Shown: one piece after another, positions 45,821 to 54,976 of the stretch
Layout of the letters: each line of letters starts with the position of its first letter
Position numbering within the stretch: the stretch's first letter is position 1
Source of the DNA: Desulfolutivibrio sulfoxidireducens
GTDB taxonomy: Bacteria; Desulfobacterota; Desulfovibrionia; Desulfovibrionales; Desulfovibrionaceae
Direction of reading: 5' to 3'
DNA: 64,000 nucleotides
Assembly (NCBI RefSeq): GCF_013376475.1
Contig: NZ_CP045508.1
Span: 2,105,501-2,169,500, forward strand
The notes under the pieces: model-generated
What the model was told of the DNA's origin: nothing
Databases searched by the model: none
Seen by the model: only the letters and a program-made list of their open reading frames with translations
Made by a program: the position numbers and the translations under genes

Positions 45821-47311
45821 ATGAAGCGTGGAATCAGGCCGGAATTGGTCTGGGGCATAGGACTTTCCGAGGAGCTTGAGGGGGAAATCCTTTCCGCTCT
45901 GGGGTCGGGGTATCACCTGCGCAACTGGCCCGAGGACGCCCTTCCCAAGGAACGCGACATCGCCCGCTGCAATCCGCTGGTGATCTGGATCACCCGCAAG
46001 GCCTGGACGTCCATCCCCGACGATGTGCGGCGCAGGCTTCGGGAGTGGGACATTCCCCAGCGCGTGCTGGTCCTTGAGGACGGCAAGTCCGTCTCGGACT
46101 TCGAGGACGTGGTGGAGAACGGGTTTTTGTCGGCGGTGTCCCTGCCCTTGACCACCAAGAAGATCCGCGACGTGATCTTTCGGGCCAAGGAGGTCAAAAG
46201 CCTCTACGACGACATCTTCCGCATGACCCGGGAGATCATGCTGGAGCGGGAACTGCTGGCCCGAAAGACCGACCTCATCCTTTTTCTGAACCAGGTCCTG
46301 ACCCGGGCCTCGGAATCCCTGGACCCCTCGGTGATCCTCACCCAGGCCAGGGAGGATCTGGGGCTTTTGCTGCCCATCAAGGCGCTCATGGCCGCCTTTT
46401 GGCAGGCCGACGAGCATGGCGTGCTCGAAGGCGAGTTTTTCCTGGAGCCGGACATGGAAGCCGGCTCGGAGGAAATCTGGACCGGATATCTGCTGGACAA
46501 CGTGCAGCGCCTGACCCAACGCCCGGTTTCCGGCTACCAGATCGCCTATCTCGGCCCGCCCGACGCCGGGGACGTCCCCCCCGATTATGCCCTGGACCCC
46601 GCCGCGGTCCTGCTTTTACCGCTCAAGACCGCCGGGCACGTCTTCGGCTGCCTGGCCATCTCCCGGGGGCTTGGCCATCCCATGGGCAAGGACGAGGTCC
46701 AGGCCCTGTATGCCGCCGTCAATCATCTCTCCCTGGCCCTGCGCAACGCCGCGCTGTTCAGCGAGATCAAGACCAAGGCCGACCACGACGGGCTCACCCG
46801 CATCCACAACCGTCGGGCCTTTGACGAACGCCTGGTGGAGGAACTCAAAAGGCACCAGCGCTATACCGGCAACCTGAGCCTGCTCATGCTCGACCTGGAT
46901 CATTTCAAGCAGATCAACGACAGCCACGGGCACCAGGCCGGCGACCTGGTCCTGCGCGAGATCGGCCGCGTCCTGCAGGACGCCCTGCGCAGCACGGATT
47001 TCGGGGCCAGATACGGCGGCGAGGAATTCGTGGTCGTGCTGCCCCAGACCACCGAGGAACAGGCCTGGGTGCTGGCCGAGCGCCTGCGCCGGGCCATCGC
47101 CGGGCTGCAATTCGAATTCGAGGGCCGGGAGTTCCAGGTGACCACCTCCATCGGCGTGGCCACGCTCAAGCCCGGAGCGCTCAACAAGCGCATGGATCTG
47201 TTGCGCCAGGCGGATCAGGCCCTGTACCAGGCCAAGTCCAGCGGCCGGAACATGGTGTGCCTGTCCTCGGGGGGGATCACCCAGCCGAAAGCCGCGGCCC
47301 AGGCGTCCTGA
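45821..47311 (+). CDS. Diguanylate cyclase with receiver-like and GAF-like N-terminus
   Basis: This 496-residue protein ends in a GGDEF domain with active-site GGEEF and the product-inhibition site RSTD exactly five residues upstream, so it should make cyclic di-GMP and be feedback inhibited. Residues 1-115 form a receiver-like alpha/beta domain without an obvious phosphoacceptor motif. A coiled coil near 125-150 and a GAF-like domain (about 155-310) follow. ATG 45821 with GGAGG five bases upstream is better than ATG 45809. Confidence 0.88.
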   Translation: MKRGIRPELVWGIGLSEELEGEILSALGSGYHLRNWPEDALPKERDIARCNPLVIWITRKAWTSIPDDVRRRLREWDIPQRVLVLEDGKSVSDFEDVVENGFLSAVSLPLTTKKIRDVIFRAKEVKSLYDDIFRMTREIMLERELLARKTDLILFLNQVLTRASESLDPSVILTQAREDLGLLLPIKALMAAFWQADEHGVLEGEFFLEPDMEAGSEEIWTGYLLDNVQRLTQRPVSGYQIAYLGPPDAGDVPPDYALDPAAVLLLPLKTAGHVFGCLAISRGLGHPMGKDEVQALYAAVNHLSLALRNAALFSEIKTKADHDGLTRIHNRRAFDERLVEELKRHQRYTGNLSLLMLDLDHFKQINDSHGHQAGDLVLREIGRVLQDALRSTDFGARYGGEEFVVVLPQTTEEQAWVLAERLRRAIAGLQFEFEGREFQVTTSIGVATLKPGALNKRMDLLRQADQALYQAKSSGRNMVCLSSGGITQPKAAAQAS

Positions 47312-47363
47312 CGCCGGCCTCGGTCTCCTGAAAAGGCCCGGGAAGGCCCCCCGCGTCGGACGC

Positions 47364-47389
47364 GGGAAAAACGCCTGGGAAAAACGCCT
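47364..47389. repeat. Two 13-bp direct repeats before the tRNA promoter
   Basis: GGGAAAAACGCCT occurs twice in tandem immediately upstream of the -35 of tRNA-Arg. It may act as an upstream element. Confidence 0.8.
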
Positions 47390-47417
47390 TGACAGCCGCC
47401 CTGCCCGTCAATTAGAA
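47389..47417 (+). promoter_or_regulatory. Promoter of tRNA-Arg
   Basis: TTGACA at 47389-47394, a 17-base spacer and TTAGAA at 47412-47417 lie 11 bases before the tRNA 5' end. Confidence 0.72.
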
Positions 47418-47428
47418 AACAATGTTTC

Positions 47429-47505
<77 letters not shown>

Positions 47506-47516
47506 TAACAAAATCA

Positions 47517-47551
47517 GGGGCTTGGAAGCGATTCCAGGCCCCTTCTTTTTT
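47517..47551 (+). terminator. Terminator after tRNA-Arg
   Basis: GGGGCTTGGAA pairs with TTCCAGGCCCC (one wobble) around a GCGA tetraloop, followed by a T-rich tract. Confidence 0.9.
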
Positions 47552-47794
47552 GTGCTGAGATGGTTATCACCTGACAGGTAGGCCACGAAAAAGGAAATGG
47601 CCATGCCGTCCCTGATGCGGAATCGGGGAGATGCGAAGCGTCCCGGGCATTGAACCGGAAGCACGCCATGACAACGGGAACGAAGGTGGCGGGAAGACAG
47701 CTTCGCTTAATCGATTCAACCTCGACAGCGAGCCCCGTGAACCCGCGTTTCTTCGAACGCGACAAGCGCCGCGCCACGCAAGGAAAATCGCCTC

Positions 47795-48346
47795 GTGGAT
47801 TCCCGACTTTTGACGTTGTGCCGCATCCTGCGCATCGATCCGAATGCGCTCGAAACCGTCTTCAGGCAGGATGACTGGGCGTTTTGCATCCTCATCGGCA
47901 CGTTTCTGGAGGCGGTGGGCTTCTGGCGTCTCGAACTCCTGGCGCACGGCGCGGGGGCGACCGACAAGGCGAAGACGCTGTACAACAAGGCCTTGCGAAA
48001 AAACAAACTGCCCATCGCCGCGGACATGTATCGCGCGCTCCAGGACAGCGGACACATCTCCCCGGCCGCGGGCGATTTCCTGCTCGCGTTCTGCAGGCTC
48101 CGCAACACCCTGGCGCACAAGGTCCAGTGGATGGATTTCTCCTTCGCGGCAGGCGATCATCCGGCCGAACTCGAACCGCTCAGGCAATCCATCGTCACCT
48201 ATCTGCCTCCCCAGGAAGCGGAAGGCGCGCCGCTACGCCAGGCCGTGGAACGGGCCGTGGTTTACGCCGTGTCCGAAGAGATCATGTACGGCGAGGCGGA
48301 ATCGGCCACGGGTTCACAGGGCGCCGGCGCGGGCATCGCAACGTGA
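47795..48346 (+). CDS. HEPN-like protein of unknown function next to tRNA-Arg
   Basis: This 183-residue alpha-helical protein starts at GTG 47795 with AAGGA about 10 bases upstream. It contains FCRLRNTLAHKVQW, where RNTLAH fits the Rx4H motif of HEPN ribonuclease-type folds, and EAVGFWRLELL before it. MtlR-like proteins have a similar layout. No antitoxin partner is adjacent: 47552-47794 holds no ORF I can support. Its position after a tRNA and lack of operon suggest an accessory gene. Function is not assigned. Confidence 0.6.
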   Translation: MDSRLLTLCRILRIDPNALETVFRQDDWAFCILIGTFLEAVGFWRLELLAHGAGATDKAKTLYNKALRKNKLPIAADMYRALQDSGHISPAAGDFLLAFCRLRNTLAHKVQWMDFSFAAGDHPAELEPLRQSIVTYLPPQEAEGAPLRQAVERAVVYAVSEEIMYGEAESATGSQGAGAGIAT

Positions 48347-48428
48347 GGTCGGATTGCCACGGCCATTGCGGCCACAGGACAGGGGGCCGCAACCCTCCTG
48401 CCGGTGCGGCCGATGTCCGCCGTCCGGT

Positions 48429-50156
48429 TCACTCGTCGACCCACAGGGCCTTGGCATGGGCAAACGGCATGACCGGGGTGGCGAACCGTTTGTCGCAACG
48501 CACGTCCACCAGATATGGCCGCCCCGAGGCCAGGGCCTTCCCGAACGCGGGCTCCAACTCGTCAGGCATCGTGACCGTGGCCGCCTCAAGTCCCAATGAT
48601 CGCGCCAGCCCGGCCCAGTCCCGGCCCGGAATCTCGGTCAATGCGGCCGGTCCCGGCCCCTGCCTGCTGGAACGCAGCCAGACGTTGCCCAGGGCCTGGT
48701 TGTTGATCACCACGAACACCACCGCCAAACCGTAGCGCGCGGCGGTATGCATCTCCATGCCGTGCATGAGCATGCAGCCGTCCCCGGTGACCACGGCCAA
48801 TGGCAGGTCCGGACGGGCGGCCTTGATGCCGCAGGCGGCCGGAATGGCCCAGCCCATGGGCCCGATGTTCGTGGCCGAAAAATAGGTTCGTGGGGCGTAG
48901 GCCTCCCAGTAGTGGCCGCAGAAGGCCCGATGCGCCCCGGAGTCCACCACCAGAGCCCCGTGGCGCGGCATGGCCCGGCGCAACGCCGCCACCACCCGGG
49001 CGGGATGCAGCGGCGTTTCGCCGCAGGTTATGGTTTCCGGGTCATACCAGCGGGGGCCGAGGGCGCGGATACGATCCAGCCATTGCCTGCGGCCGGAGAC
49101 CGTGCCCGCGAGCGACACCACGCGGCCCGCGTCGGCAAGCAGCAGGTAGCGCAGGATCTCGCCGCAATCGCCGGTCAGGTGCGCCTCGGACGGCCAGGTC
49201 CGGCCGATGACCATGGGATCGATGTCGGCGTGAATGAGCGCCCGGCGCGGCAGCATCTTGCTGTCCCAAAAAAGCGTATCCCGCTGGGACAGTCCCGAGC
49301 CCAGGACCAGAAGCACCTCGACCTCGCCGGACGTCAGGCCTTCTATGGCGTGGCGATGCCCGGCGTATCCGAAAACCCCGAGCGACAAGGGATGGTCTTC
49401 CGGAAAAACGCCCTTGGCCCGAAGCGTGGTCGCCACCGGGATTGCATACGCCTCGGCGAAACGGATCAGATCGTCCGAGCAGCCGGATTTCTCCACCCCC
49501 GCCCCGGCCAGGATGGCGATCCGTTCAGGGGCCTTTTCCAGCTCCTTGGGCGACAAGATGCCCAGGGCGCGCTCCAGGGCCTCGGGATCGAGCACCCGGG
49601 GGCGGTATACGGCGGGGTCGAGTTCGATCCACGGCGGAGAGATGTTTCCGCGTTGGATGTCCGTGGGCAGGCTCAAATGCACGGGGCCTTGCGCGCCCGA
49701 GAGCATGGCCGTCAGCGCCGAGCGCAGATGATGCCCCGCCAGATGGATGTTTTCCACGGCAAGCGACTTGCGAACCGCCGGACCGAGCATGGCCAGGTCG
49801 TTCAGTGTCGCCGGAGAGGAATCCTGGAAACCGCCTCGCCCCTCCCAGTTGGTGGGCACCTGTCCGGAAATGAGCAGGACCGGAGAGTTGTCCGTCGATG
49901 CGGCCACCATCCCGGTCAGGGTGTTGGTGACGCCCGGTCCGCCGATGCACAGGCAGACGCCGAAACGGCCCGAGGCCCGGGCATACCCATCGGCCATGCA
50001 GGCCGCCCCCCCTTCATGGGCCGCGACAATCGGGACGAGGCCGGGCGTTCCGGCCAAATCCTCAAGAAAAGGATCGATGAGCCCTCCCGGAACAAGGAAC
50101 GCATGGGAGAGCCCCTCCCGCACCAGAGCGTCCAGGTAGTATGCTGTCGTCATCAT
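48429..50156 (-). CDS. Thiamine-diphosphate-dependent enzyme, acetolactate-synthase-like
   Basis: This 575-residue protein has the three-domain ThDP layout. The catalytic glutamate is seen in AAHEGGAACMADGYARASG, and the ThDP/Mg motif is GDGCMLMHGMEMHTAARYGLAVVFVVINN. The middle domain is DHS-like Rossmann. Substrate could be a 2-oxo acid; similarity to acetolactate synthase does not prove that activity, and no small regulatory subunit is near. ATG 50156 has GGAGGAGGG upstream and overlaps the end of the CMD gene. It is the last gene of a three-gene operon. Confidence 0.85.
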   Translation of the reverse strand: MMTTAYYLDALVREGLSHAFLVPGGLIDPFLEDLAGTPGLVPIVAAHEGGAACMADGYARASGRFGVCLCIGGPGVTNTLTGMVAASTDNSPVLLISGQVPTNWEGRGGFQDSSPATLNDLAMLGPAVRKSLAVENIHLAGHHLRSALTAMLSGAQGPVHLSLPTDIQRGNISPPWIELDPAVYRPRVLDPEALERALGILSPKELEKAPERIAILAGAGVEKSGCSDDLIRFAEAYAIPVATTLRAKGVFPEDHPLSLGVFGYAGHRHAIEGLTSGEVEVLLVLGSGLSQRDTLFWDSKMLPRRALIHADIDPMVIGRTWPSEAHLTGDCGEILRYLLLADAGRVVSLAGTVSGRRQWLDRIRALGPRWYDPETITCGETPLHPARVVAALRRAMPRHGALVVDSGAHRAFCGHYWEAYAPRTYFSATNIGPMGWAIPAACGIKAARPDLPLAVVTGDGCMLMHGMEMHTAARYGLAVVFVVINNQALGNVWLRSSRQGPGPAALTEIPGRDWAGLARSLGLEAATVTMPDELEPAFGKALASGRPYLVDVRCDKRFATPVMPFAHAKALWVDE

Positions 50157-50743
50157 GTGCCGCGCCCTCCTCCCGGGTCCTTCTCTCCACGACCGGAGGC
50201 GAACGGCAAGCTGGCACCCTCGGGCAATGAAATCTCGAACGCGGAGATCACGCCTGCGATCATGGCATAGAAACCGCACAACACCACGAGTTCCACCACG
50301 CCCTTGACGCCGTAGGCCTTTTCGATCGCGTCCTGGGTCTGTTTCAGGATGGAGCGCCGGCCCAGGGCGCAACGCGCCGCCTCCAGAACACCCGAAAGCG
50401 CCGGATCAAGGCCCCCCGGCTCGCGGCCCTCCCGAAGGTCCTCGATGACATCGTCCGGGATGCCGGCCTGTCGCGCATGTTGTGCGTGTTTCACCCAGAT
50501 GTAGGCCGCGCCCATGCTCCGCGCGCAGGCCAAAATCGCCAGTTCGCGGGCCTGGGGAGGCAGATCTGTCCCCTCGAAGCGCAGATAGCCGCCCAATGCG
50601 GACACCCGTTCGAGCAGGTCCGGATGGACGAGCAGGGTCTGGTACATGCCGTCGATGCGCCCTCTCTCGGCCACAAGCCGGTCATAGAGCCGACGGGCGT
50701 CGGGAGGAAGCTCCCCGTGCTTGGGCAGCGGAAGCCTGGCCAT
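50153..50743 (-). CDS. Carboxymuconolactone decarboxylase (CMD) family protein
   Basis: This 196-residue helical protein contains RELAILACARSMGAAYIWVKHAQHARQAG, the CMD/AhpD core with a W-x-x-H motif but no CxxC redox pair, so a peroxidase role of AhpD type is unlikely. GAGGAGGAACTGTC precedes ATG 50743. It lies between the cyclase-family gene and the ThDP enzyme with overlapping ends. It may act on the same unknown metabolite. Confidence 0.88.
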   Translation of the reverse strand: MARLPLPKHGELPPDARRLYDRLVAERGRIDGMYQTLLVHPDLLERVSALGGYLRFEGTDLPPQARELAILACARSMGAAYIWVKHAQHARQAGIPDDVIEDLREGREPGGLDPALSGVLEAARCALGRRSILKQTQDAIEKAYGVKGVVELVVLCGFYAMIAGVISAFEISLPEGASLPFASGRGEKDPGGGRGT

Positions 50744-50800
50744 GACAGTTCCTCCTCATGCTCCACGGTTACGGGACAATGTCGGAATTCCCGATACCCC

Positions 50801-51640
50801 TCAGGGCAGGATGGCGAACACCCGGGCCGGGAACCCGGAGCCGTCTTTCGGCTTGGGAAAGGCGGCCACGACCAGAGCCCCGGCCTCCGGCACCGCGTCC
50901 AGGTGCGCCAACAGCTCGATCTGGTAGTGGTCCCGCCCCAGGATGTACGTTTCCAGGGAATAGTCATCCCGGGACGTGGCCATGCCGGGGTCCGTATCCG
51001 TCGTCTCATGGCCTGACGCGGTGATCTTGCGCTCCTCATAGAGATACCGCAACACCTCAAGGCTCCAGCCGGGAGAGTGCGCGATGCCGCGTGCGTCCCT
51101 GTTCCGCATGGCCTCCATGTCCGGCCAGCGCCTGGACCAGTCGGTCCGCATGGCCACGAACGCCCCCTCGGGGATCGGCCCATGCCGCCGTTCCCAATCC
51201 CGGACGTCGTCCATGGTGACGGTGTAGTCGGGATTGTCCGCCACCGCCTCGTGCACGTCGATGACGACCAGGGGAAGGATCATCTCCTTGACGTCGATCC
51301 GATCCACCGTGCGCAGGCCCTTCACGAAATGCGCCGGCGGGTCGACATGGGTTCCCCATTGCCCCACATGCGTGAAGGTCTGGGCATAAAACCCGGCGCC
51401 CAGGGTCCCCACGCCCGGCTCATACCAGTAGACCGTCTCCCGCTTCTCGTCGGGAAACCCTTTCCAATGCGGAATCCCGGGGGCGAAGGCATGGGTGAGG
51501 TCAACGAATGTCTTTTGCTTTATGACCTCCCACGCGTCCTTAAGCGAAAGCCCGTCCCCGGCCAGACACCAGGAGGCCGGGGCCAGAACCAGCCAGGCCA
51601 CAAGGGGGATCATCCCCGTGAGCGCGGATCGCGTTTTCAT
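50801..51640 (-). CDS. Exported cyclase-family (kynurenine-formamidase-like) hydrolase
   Basis: This 279-residue protein has a signal peptide (GMIPLVAWLVLAPASWCLAG) and the metal site HVGQWGTHVDPPAHF, matching HxGTHxDxPxH of the cyclase family. ITASGHETTDTDPG is a second landmark. ATG 51640 follows GGAGGACC. Periplasmic location is predicted, while the CMD and ThDP products have no signal peptide. The natural substrate is unknown. Confidence 0.85.
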   Translation of the reverse strand: MKTRSALTGMIPLVAWLVLAPASWCLAGDGLSLKDAWEVIKQKTFVDLTHAFAPGIPHWKGFPDEKRETVYWYEPGVGTLGAGFYAQTFTHVGQWGTHVDPPAHFVKGLRTVDRIDVKEMILPLVVIDVHEAVADNPDYTVTMDDVRDWERRHGPIPEGAFVAMRTDWSRRWPDMEAMRNRDARGIAHSPGWSLEVLRYLYEERKITASGHETTDTDPGMATSRDDYSLETYILGRDHYQIELLAHLDAVPEAGALVVAAFPKPKDGSGFPARVFAILP

Positions 51641-51838
51641 GGTCCTCCGCATGGCGGTTGCCGCGGCCATGCTCGCGGTTCGCTTTCCCTGCCCATACCC
51701 CGCCCCGGCCGGAAATCCCGAATTTTGGAAATAACAACAGCCCGCCGCGCAAGGGCTTTTTCTGAAAAACCCACAACCGCCCGGCACGGGGCCTGGACGC
51801 CCTCCAGGCCCGTTTGCTTGCCGGGCTCTCCCGACCCG

Positions 51839-52333
51839 CTACGGCAAAAGGCACAGCTCCCGCACCCGGTCCGCCACCCTGGGCAGAACCGCCGTGACCT
51901 CGGGGGTCAGCCTGTCGTCGATCTCGTCCGGGATGCACCCGGTCTGGACCACCAGGATGCGCACGTCCATGCCCGTGGTCTCCTTGAGGTCCTTTAAGAG
52001 GTTCACCGACGGGAATTGATGCAGGGAAAAATCCTTGACCTTTTTCGGGCTGACCATGTCCACGTCGATCTCCCAGAACTCCCCGGCGTTGCGACTCGGC
52101 TCGGTGACCGCGTCCACCACGATGATGCGCGCCGGCTTGGGGTCCATCAGCAGCATGTCGAGAAGCACCTCCCGGATGGAGGTGCCGATGTCCAACAGCC
52201 CCACCTCGTCCGGCAATCCGCCCTGCTCCTCCAAAAGACGCACCACGGCCGGTCCCAGGCCGTCGTCGCCTTTGAGGATGTTGCCGCATCCGAAAACCAT
52301 CACCCGTTTGTGAAACATAAGCGACCAGTCCAC
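51839..52333 (-). CDS. [NiFe]-hydrogenase maturation endopeptidase
   Basis: This 164-residue protease of the HycI/HoxW family reads RVMVFGCGNILKGDDGLGPAVV, with the nickel-sensing Asp in GDDG and the later VVDAV. It removes the C-terminal peptide of the hydrogenase large subunit after nickel insertion. GTG 52333 is chosen for its AAGGAA SD; ATG 52318 is the alternative. It lies downstream of mvhA, separated by a terminator at 52360. Its target is very probably MvhA, which has a 26-residue tail after the ATH cleavage site. Confidence 0.88.
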   Translation of the reverse strand: MDWSLMFHKRVMVFGCGNILKGDDGLGPAVVRLLEEQGGLPDEVGLLDIGTSIREVLLDMLLMDPKPARIIVVDAVTEPSRNAGEFWEIDVDMVSPKKVKDFSLHQFPSVNLLKDLKETTGMDVRILVVQTGCIPDEIDDRLTPEVTAVLPRVADRVRELCLLP

Positions 52334-52359
52334 GTCGTTTCCTTCCTGCTTTTGGAGTG

Positions 52360-52393
52360 AAAAAAGGCCGTCGCGCCGGGCGACGGCCTTTTT
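52360..52393 (-). terminator. Terminator between mvhA and the maturation protease
   Basis: GGCCGTCG pairs with CGACGGCC, flanked by A and T tracts on both sides, so it could work in both directions. It would reduce protease expression relative to the hydrogenase. Confidence 0.85.
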
Positions 52394-52424
52394 GTAAGGC
52401 ATGCGAATCCGCTTGTCGAATCCG

Positions 52425-53891
52425 CTAGTAATTGCGCAAGGTGTCCAGGAGCTTCCCCTGGCTGTCGTAGATGCGGCCTTCCAGAGCGACACCGCCGTCC
52501 AGGCGGTGGGTGGCGCAGCTCATTCACGGGTCATACGCGCGTATGGTCATCTCAATGGTATTGAGCACCCCCTGGTCGTATTTGCCGTCCTTGATCAGGG
52601 CCTTGGCGGCCTGCTTGACGCCCAGGTTCATGCCCGCGTTGTTGTGGCCGGTGGCCACGATGAGGTTGGCCATGGTCACCAGGCCGTTGTCATCGGTCTT
52701 GTAGTGGTGGATCAGCGTGCCGCGCGGGGCTTCGAGACAGCCCACGCCCTCGCCGGCCCGGGGCTCGATCTTCTGATGCCGCACCTCGCGGCTGGTGATT
52801 TCGGGGTCGTTGAGGAGCTCCTCGGCCCGCTCGCAGCACTGGATGAGCTCGATCAGGCGCGCGTAGTTGTACAAAAGCGTCTGGTGGGCCGGACGGCCGA
52901 AGGCGGACCGGAATATCTCAAGTTCCTTCTGGGCCAGGGGCGTGGCCATGTGATCGCACACGTTGATGCGGGCCAGACAGTTGACCCGGTACACGCCCAC
53001 AGGATCGGTCTCGTCCAGGACCATCTTCCCGACCTTTTTCATGTACGGGAACTTGAGATAGGTCCAGGGCTCCACGTGCTCGGCGATGTAGTCCTGATAT
53101 TCATTGTACTTGAACTGCTCGTAGTTGCCGTCCCTGTCCATCATGCGCAGTTCGCCGTCATGGAACTCCAGGGCTCCGTCGCTCGGGCGCACGGTACCCA
53201 GGTACCCGGACGGGAACACGCCCACGGTGTTGATCACGTCCAGGTATTTGGGGAAGACGTTCTCCTTGGCGAACTGGAGCGAAAAGACGCTGAAGTCCAG
53301 GGCCTCCTTGACCACGGCCAGCAGTTCCTTGCGCTCCTCCTCGAGCATGGGCCGGGAATAGCCGCCGGGCACCGCCGCGATGGGGTGGATGACCTTTCCG
53401 GCGAACTTCTCCAGGGCCATCTGGACCTTGTAGCGCATGTGCACGACCTGCTTGGCCAGATCCGGGGCGGCCCCGACCACGCCGACCACGTTTCTGACCG
53501 AATAGTCGGCGTCAGGCCCCAAAACGAAGTCCGGGGCGGCCAGGAAGTAGAAGTGCAGGATCTTGTCCGGGATAAAGGCCAGCATGTGGCACAATTCCCG
53601 CAGTTTGCGTCCGGCCGGGGGCGGGGTCACGCCCAGGCAGCCGTCGGCGGCCTTGCACGAGGCCAGATGGTGGTTCCAGGGACAGATGCCGCAGATGCGG
53701 TTGACGATGTCCCGGACCTCCTCCACGGGCCTGCCCACGACGAATTTCTCGAAGCCGCGCAGGGTCATGATGGCCATGCGCGCGTCGGCCACGTTGCCGG
53801 AATCGTCGAGCATGATCTCGAACCCGGCGTGGCCCTCGATGCGCGTCACGGGCGCGACGCGGATCGTTTTGGCGATGTTTGGCGAAGCCAT
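52425..53891 (-). CDS. mvhA: Selenocysteine-containing hydrogenase large subunit (MvhA/VhuA-like)
   Basis: This 488-residue protein of the F420-non-reducing hydrogenase group has the N-terminal nickel motif RICGICPWNHH. Near the C-terminus, RAYDP is followed by TGA (52526-52524, codon 456) and then MSCATHRLDGG, so the standard DPCxxCxxH motif reads DP-Sec-MSCATH. The frame continues 32 further codons to TAG 52427. A SECIS-like hairpin lies 15 bases past the TGA. The tail after ATH is 26 residues, as expected for protease processing. ATG 53891 has AGGAGAACC upstream. It forms the active site with MvhG and passes electrons through MvhD to HdrA. Confidence 0.93.
52490..52508 (-). promoter_or_regulatory. 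SECIS-like hairpin in mvhA
   Basis: CACCGCC-TGGAC-GGCGGTG forms a 7-bp stem with a five-base loop, starting 15 bases after the TGA. It is in-frame coding sequence, as usual for bacterial SECIS elements. Confidence 0.65.
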
Positions 53892-54025
53892 GCGGTTCTC
53901 CTGAAGATGGTTCATCCGAAAAAAGACGCCTGGGCGTTTTTCCGGAAGATGTTCACGGGTGTTGCCGTATCCTTGATCGGCCCGGAAATCGCGTTGCGAC
54001 CAGGTTCCCGGGCCGTGTCATCCGC

Positions 54026-54961
54026 CTAGCCGAGCTTTCGCAGCACGCTGTGCGCGCCGTTGAACCGGCACAGAAAGCCCCGCCGGTCGATCATCTTGCG
54101 CGGGTCGTAGCCCACGGTGGACAGCGCGCCCACATAGTCGATGATGGGCAAGGCCCCGTCCTTGACCGGACCGTAGCAGCCCCGACAGGGCACCCGGGTG
54201 GCGATGCACCGGGGGGCCGTTCCGGTCATGCCCGAGCAGCCGGCCCGGGTGACCGGCCCCAGACACATGAAGCCCTGCTCCAGAAGGCAGCGCATCTCAT
54301 CCACGGGCTTGTCCGGATCGAATTCCGGGGCCTCCAGGATGCGTTTGAGGTCCCCGGCGCTTTTCTTGCTTTGGCGGATGGTCGGACAGGTGTCGCACAC
54401 CGACCGCTCGGGCAGCTTCAGCTCGGTCTTGCCGTCCAGAAGGGCCAGGACGGCGGCCGTGATCCAGTCAGGATGCGGCGGGCAGCCGGGCAGCTTGATG
54501 TCCACCTTGACGTGCTCGTCCAGGGCCGTGACCGTCTCGAAGGCCTCGGGGATGTGGTAGGTCTTGAAGTCGGGATCGGGACCGGGATCGGTGGTCGGCG
54601 ACTCCCGATACATGAAGTCCTTGATTTCCTTGAGCGAATACATGTTGCCCAGGGCCGGGATGCCGCCGTCCGTGGCGCAGGTGCCCAGCGCGATCAGGAT
54701 CTGGCAGCGCTCGCGCATCTTCTCGAGCACCTCCAGGTGCTCGGAGTTGCGCACCCCACCGGACACGATGCCCACCACGGCCTCGGGGATGTCCAGTTTG
54801 GAGTTTTCGCCGGTCTGGCCGTAGTATTTCTTGTCGATCAAAACCGGGATGTGCACGAACTCAAGCTGCGGCAACAGGTCCACCAGGACGTCGCCGATGT
54901 TTAAGATCGCGATTTCGCATCCCGAACACGAGTTGAGCCATTCTTCAGCTATCTTGACCAT
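54026..54961 (-). CDS. mvhG: Hydrogenase small subunit (MvhG-like)
   Basis: This 311-residue protein starts VKIAEEWLNSCSGCEIAILN, the proximal-cluster CxxC of [NiFe] small subunits. Further cysteines in LGTCATDGG, LPGCPP, CDTCP, CLGPVTRAGCSG and VPCRGCYGP provide the remaining Fe-S ligands (three clusters expected). No Tat signal is present, so the enzyme is cytoplasmic. It lies 15 bases after mvhD and 134 bases before mvhA. Confidence 0.93.
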   Translation of the reverse strand: MVKIAEEWLNSCSGCEIAILNIGDVLVDLLPQLEFVHIPVLIDKKYYGQTGENSKLDIPEAVVGIVSGGVRNSEHLEVLEKMRERCQILIALGTCATDGGIPALGNMYSLKEIKDFMYRESPTTDPGPDPDFKTYHIPEAFETVTALDEHVKVDIKLPGCPPHPDWITAAVLALLDGKTELKLPERSVCDTCPTIRQSKKSAGDLKRILEAPEFDPDKPVDEMRCLLEQGFMCLGPVTRAGCSGMTGTAPRCIATRVPCRGCYGPVKDGALPIIDYVGALSTVGYDPRKMIDRRGFLCRFNGAHSVLRKLG

Positions 54962-54976
54962 GGGTTCCTCCCGGAC

